From Kiritimatiellia bacterium (GTDB taxonomy: Bacteria > Verrucomicrobiota > Kiritimatiellia > JAAZAB01), in NCBI GenBank assembly GCA_028718125.1, contig JAQUMN010000011.1:45024-109023 (forward strand): 64,000 bases of DNA, written 5' to 3'. The position numbers were made by a program, and so were the translations under genes. This document shows, one piece after another, positions 62,840 to 64,000 of this stretch. Below the pieces are notes generated by a model that had not been told where the DNA came from, ran no database searches, and saw only the letters and a list, made by a program, of their open reading frames with translations. Within the stretch, counting starts at the first letter, position 1. Each line of letters begins with the position of its first letter.

Positions 62840-63841
62840 ATGTCAATCCAGCGGGCAATATTTCCGGCACTGGTGGCGCTGGCGCTGATCCACAGCAACC
62901 GCGCCGAGGATATCACAATGAATCAACTGACTCCCCGGGAAGAAGATGTCATCGTGCACAAGGGAACTGAGGCGCCTTTCACGGGCAAATACAACAACTT
63001 TCACGGCAAGGGCACTTATGCGTGCAGGCGGTGCGGCACAGCGTTGTACCGGTCGGATTCTAAATTTGATTCGGGTTGCGGATGGCCCAGCTTTGACGAT
63101 GAAATCCCCGGTGCGGTGCGGCGTCAGCCGGACGCCGATAGAATGTGTATGGAAATCCTGTGCGCAAAGTGCGGCGCGCACTTGGGCCACCTTTTTTCCG
63201 GGGAGCGCCTAACGCCGAAGAACACGCGCCATTGCGTAAACTCAATTTCGCTGCAGTTTATCCCGGCCGAGGCAACGTCCACAACCAATGCCACAGCCGC
63301 GCCAACGGCGACGAGGTCGTCCACACCTTTGACGCGCTCCACCCCGGATCCCGCACCCGGGTCTGAGACGGCCATCTTTGCCGGCGGATGTTTTTGGGGC
63401 GTTGAATATTATTTTAAACGGGCAAAGGGAGTGCTTTTGACACAGGCGGGCTATGCGGGCGGCCATGTGGATAATCCCACTTACAAGCAGGTATGTAGCG
63501 GCATGACCGGCCATGCCGAGGCGGTGCGAATAACCTATGATCCCGGACAGACGACTTATGAGCGCATGGCAAAACTGTTCTTTGAGATACACGACCCGAC
63601 CCAGGCGAACCGGCAGGGGCCTGATATTGGTGCGCAATACCGATCCATCATATTCTACCAAAGCCCCCGGCAGAAGGCGGTGGCCGAGAAGCTCATCGGA
63701 TTTCTGAAAGCCAAGGGGTATAATGTGGTCACGCAGGTGGTGCCCGCCGACACCTTCTGGCCGGCCGAGGACTGCCACCAACAGTACTACGAGAAGAACG
63801 GAAAAACCCCGTATTGCCACGTCTACAAGAAGAGGTTTTAA
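62840..63841 (+). CDS. Secreted bifunctional peptide methionine sulfoxide reductase MsrB-MsrA
   Basis: 333 residues. A hydrophobic N-terminus of about 22 residues (F-P-A-L-V-A-L-A-L-I-H-S) suggests export. MsrB domain (about 28-150): zinc pairs C-R-R-C-G and C-A-K-C-G, G-C-G-W-P-S-F, and catalytic Cys in T-R-H-C-V-N-S. A Thr/Ala/Pro-rich linker (about 145-178) joins the MsrA domain: G-G-C-F-W-G-V-E catalytic Cys, G-Y-A-G-G, E-D-C-H-Q-Q-Y-Y. Reduces both R- and S-methionine sulfoxide, here probably in the periplasm. The order B-A is the reverse of the more usual A-B fusion. Confidence 0.93.
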   Translation: MSIQRAIFPALVALALIHSNRAEDITMNQLTPREEDVIVHKGTEAPFTGKYNNFHGKGTYACRRCGTALYRSDSKFDSGCGWPSFDDEIPGAVRRQPDADRMCMEILCAKCGAHLGHLFSGERLTPKNTRHCVNSISLQFIPAEATSTTNATAAPTATRSSTPLTRSTPDPAPGSETAIFAGGCFWGVEYYFKRAKGVLLTQAGYAGGHVDNPTYKQVCSGMTGHAEAVRITYDPGQTTYERMAKLFFEIHDPTQANRQGPDIGAQYRSIIFYQSPRQKAVAEKLIGFLKAKGYNVVTQVVPADTFWPAEDCHQQYYEKNGKTPYCHVYKKRF

Positions 63842-63879
63842 ACAGTATAAAACAGAGGGCCCAAAAAAACCGGGCCGTT

Positions 63880-64000
63880 GAGACTGTCGAAAAAGTCATT
63901 TTTGATGGGCAAAAGGATTGAACCGATCTGCGGATGTGTTAGACTTCGAGTTATAAACTTAAGGAGCCTAACGCATGCCGAACTACAAGCCATACGACTA
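63880..64000 (+). mobile_element. Left end of an IS1182-like insertion sequence (cut by window)
   Basis: Begins around a GAGACTGTCGAAAAAGT sequence at 63880, typical of the terminal repeat of IS1182-type elements (from memory), followed by an AT-rich leader and the transposase start. The right end is outside the window. Confidence 0.6.
63975..64000 (+). CDS. 5' end of an IS1182-family transposase
   Basis: ATG at 63975 with AAGGAG (63961-63966) upstream; the first residues M-P-N-Y-K-P-Y-D-Y match the usual start of IS1182-family transposases. Only nine codons are in the window, so the call rests on that start and the end-like sequence upstream. It would catalyse cut-and-paste or copy-and-paste movement by a DDE mechanism. 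Confidence 0.6.

Overview
The window looks like a chromosomal segment of a GC-rich, Gram-negative bacterium of the PVC group (Verrucomicrobiota / Kiritimatiellota / Lentisphaerota). This is inferred from gene content only: a CbiR-like cobamide-remodelling protein, a TolQ/ExbD/DUF4159 locus, secreted FG-GAP proteins, LarA/UroD-like/RhaM-like paralogues in one cluster, a TolC exit duct and a GT9 heptosyltransferase. Coding density is high, most starts carry a clear Shine-Dalgarno sequence, and spacers are rich in short inverted and periodic repeats.

Layout. 1-1.2 kb: end of a probable GH3 glycosidase and a HAD hydrolase. 1.3-8.8 kb (minus): a run of seven genes with NagB-like, thymidylate-synthase-like, radical SAM, LarA-like, RhaM-like, UroD-like and TatD proteins; several are paralogues of housekeeping enzymes with altered or unusual active sites. 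9-18.1 kb: CbiR-like protein, a membrane glycosyltransferase-like TPR protein, a 1789-residue secreted repeat protein and CobU. 18.2-26.8 kb (minus): an export cluster with two ABC half-exporters, a HlyD-type adaptor, a multi-zinc-ribbon protein, TolC and a GT9 enzyme. 27-34.6 kb: P-type ATPase, thioesterase, hybrid histidine kinase, MFS carrier and NamZ. 34.7-45.1 kb: FtsB/DivIC, enolase, nitrilase, tRNA-Ser(GGA) with a tandem 199-bp duplication that repeats the tRNA 5' end, a D-Ala-D-Ala-ligase-like enzyme, archaeal-type phosphoglycerate mutase, a LysM lipoprotein and DnaE.

45.2-55.6 kb is the most system-like region. A minus-strand operon (TPR protein, TolQ-like channel with a C-terminal zinc ribbon, two ExbD/TolR proteins, a DUF4159 protein and a secreted FG-GAP protein) lies divergent from a plus-strand pair (1047-residue secreted TPR protein and an ankyrin protein). 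It resembles a proton-motive-force-energised envelope machine without a TonB. 55.6-64 kb holds an ArgA-like acetyltransferase, Nif3, two SGNH hydrolases separated by a dispersed 185-bp repeat, YjbQ, a secreted GH84-like hexosaminidase, a secreted MsrB-MsrA fusion, and the left end of an IS1182-like element cut by the window edge.

At the sequence level the notable structures are heptameric (7-nt periodic) repeats of different sequence at several sites, the tRNA-Ser tandem duplication, a perfect 20-bp inverted repeat in front of the P-type ATPase, and a dispersed palindromic repeat whose core also appears inside an ABC-exporter gene.
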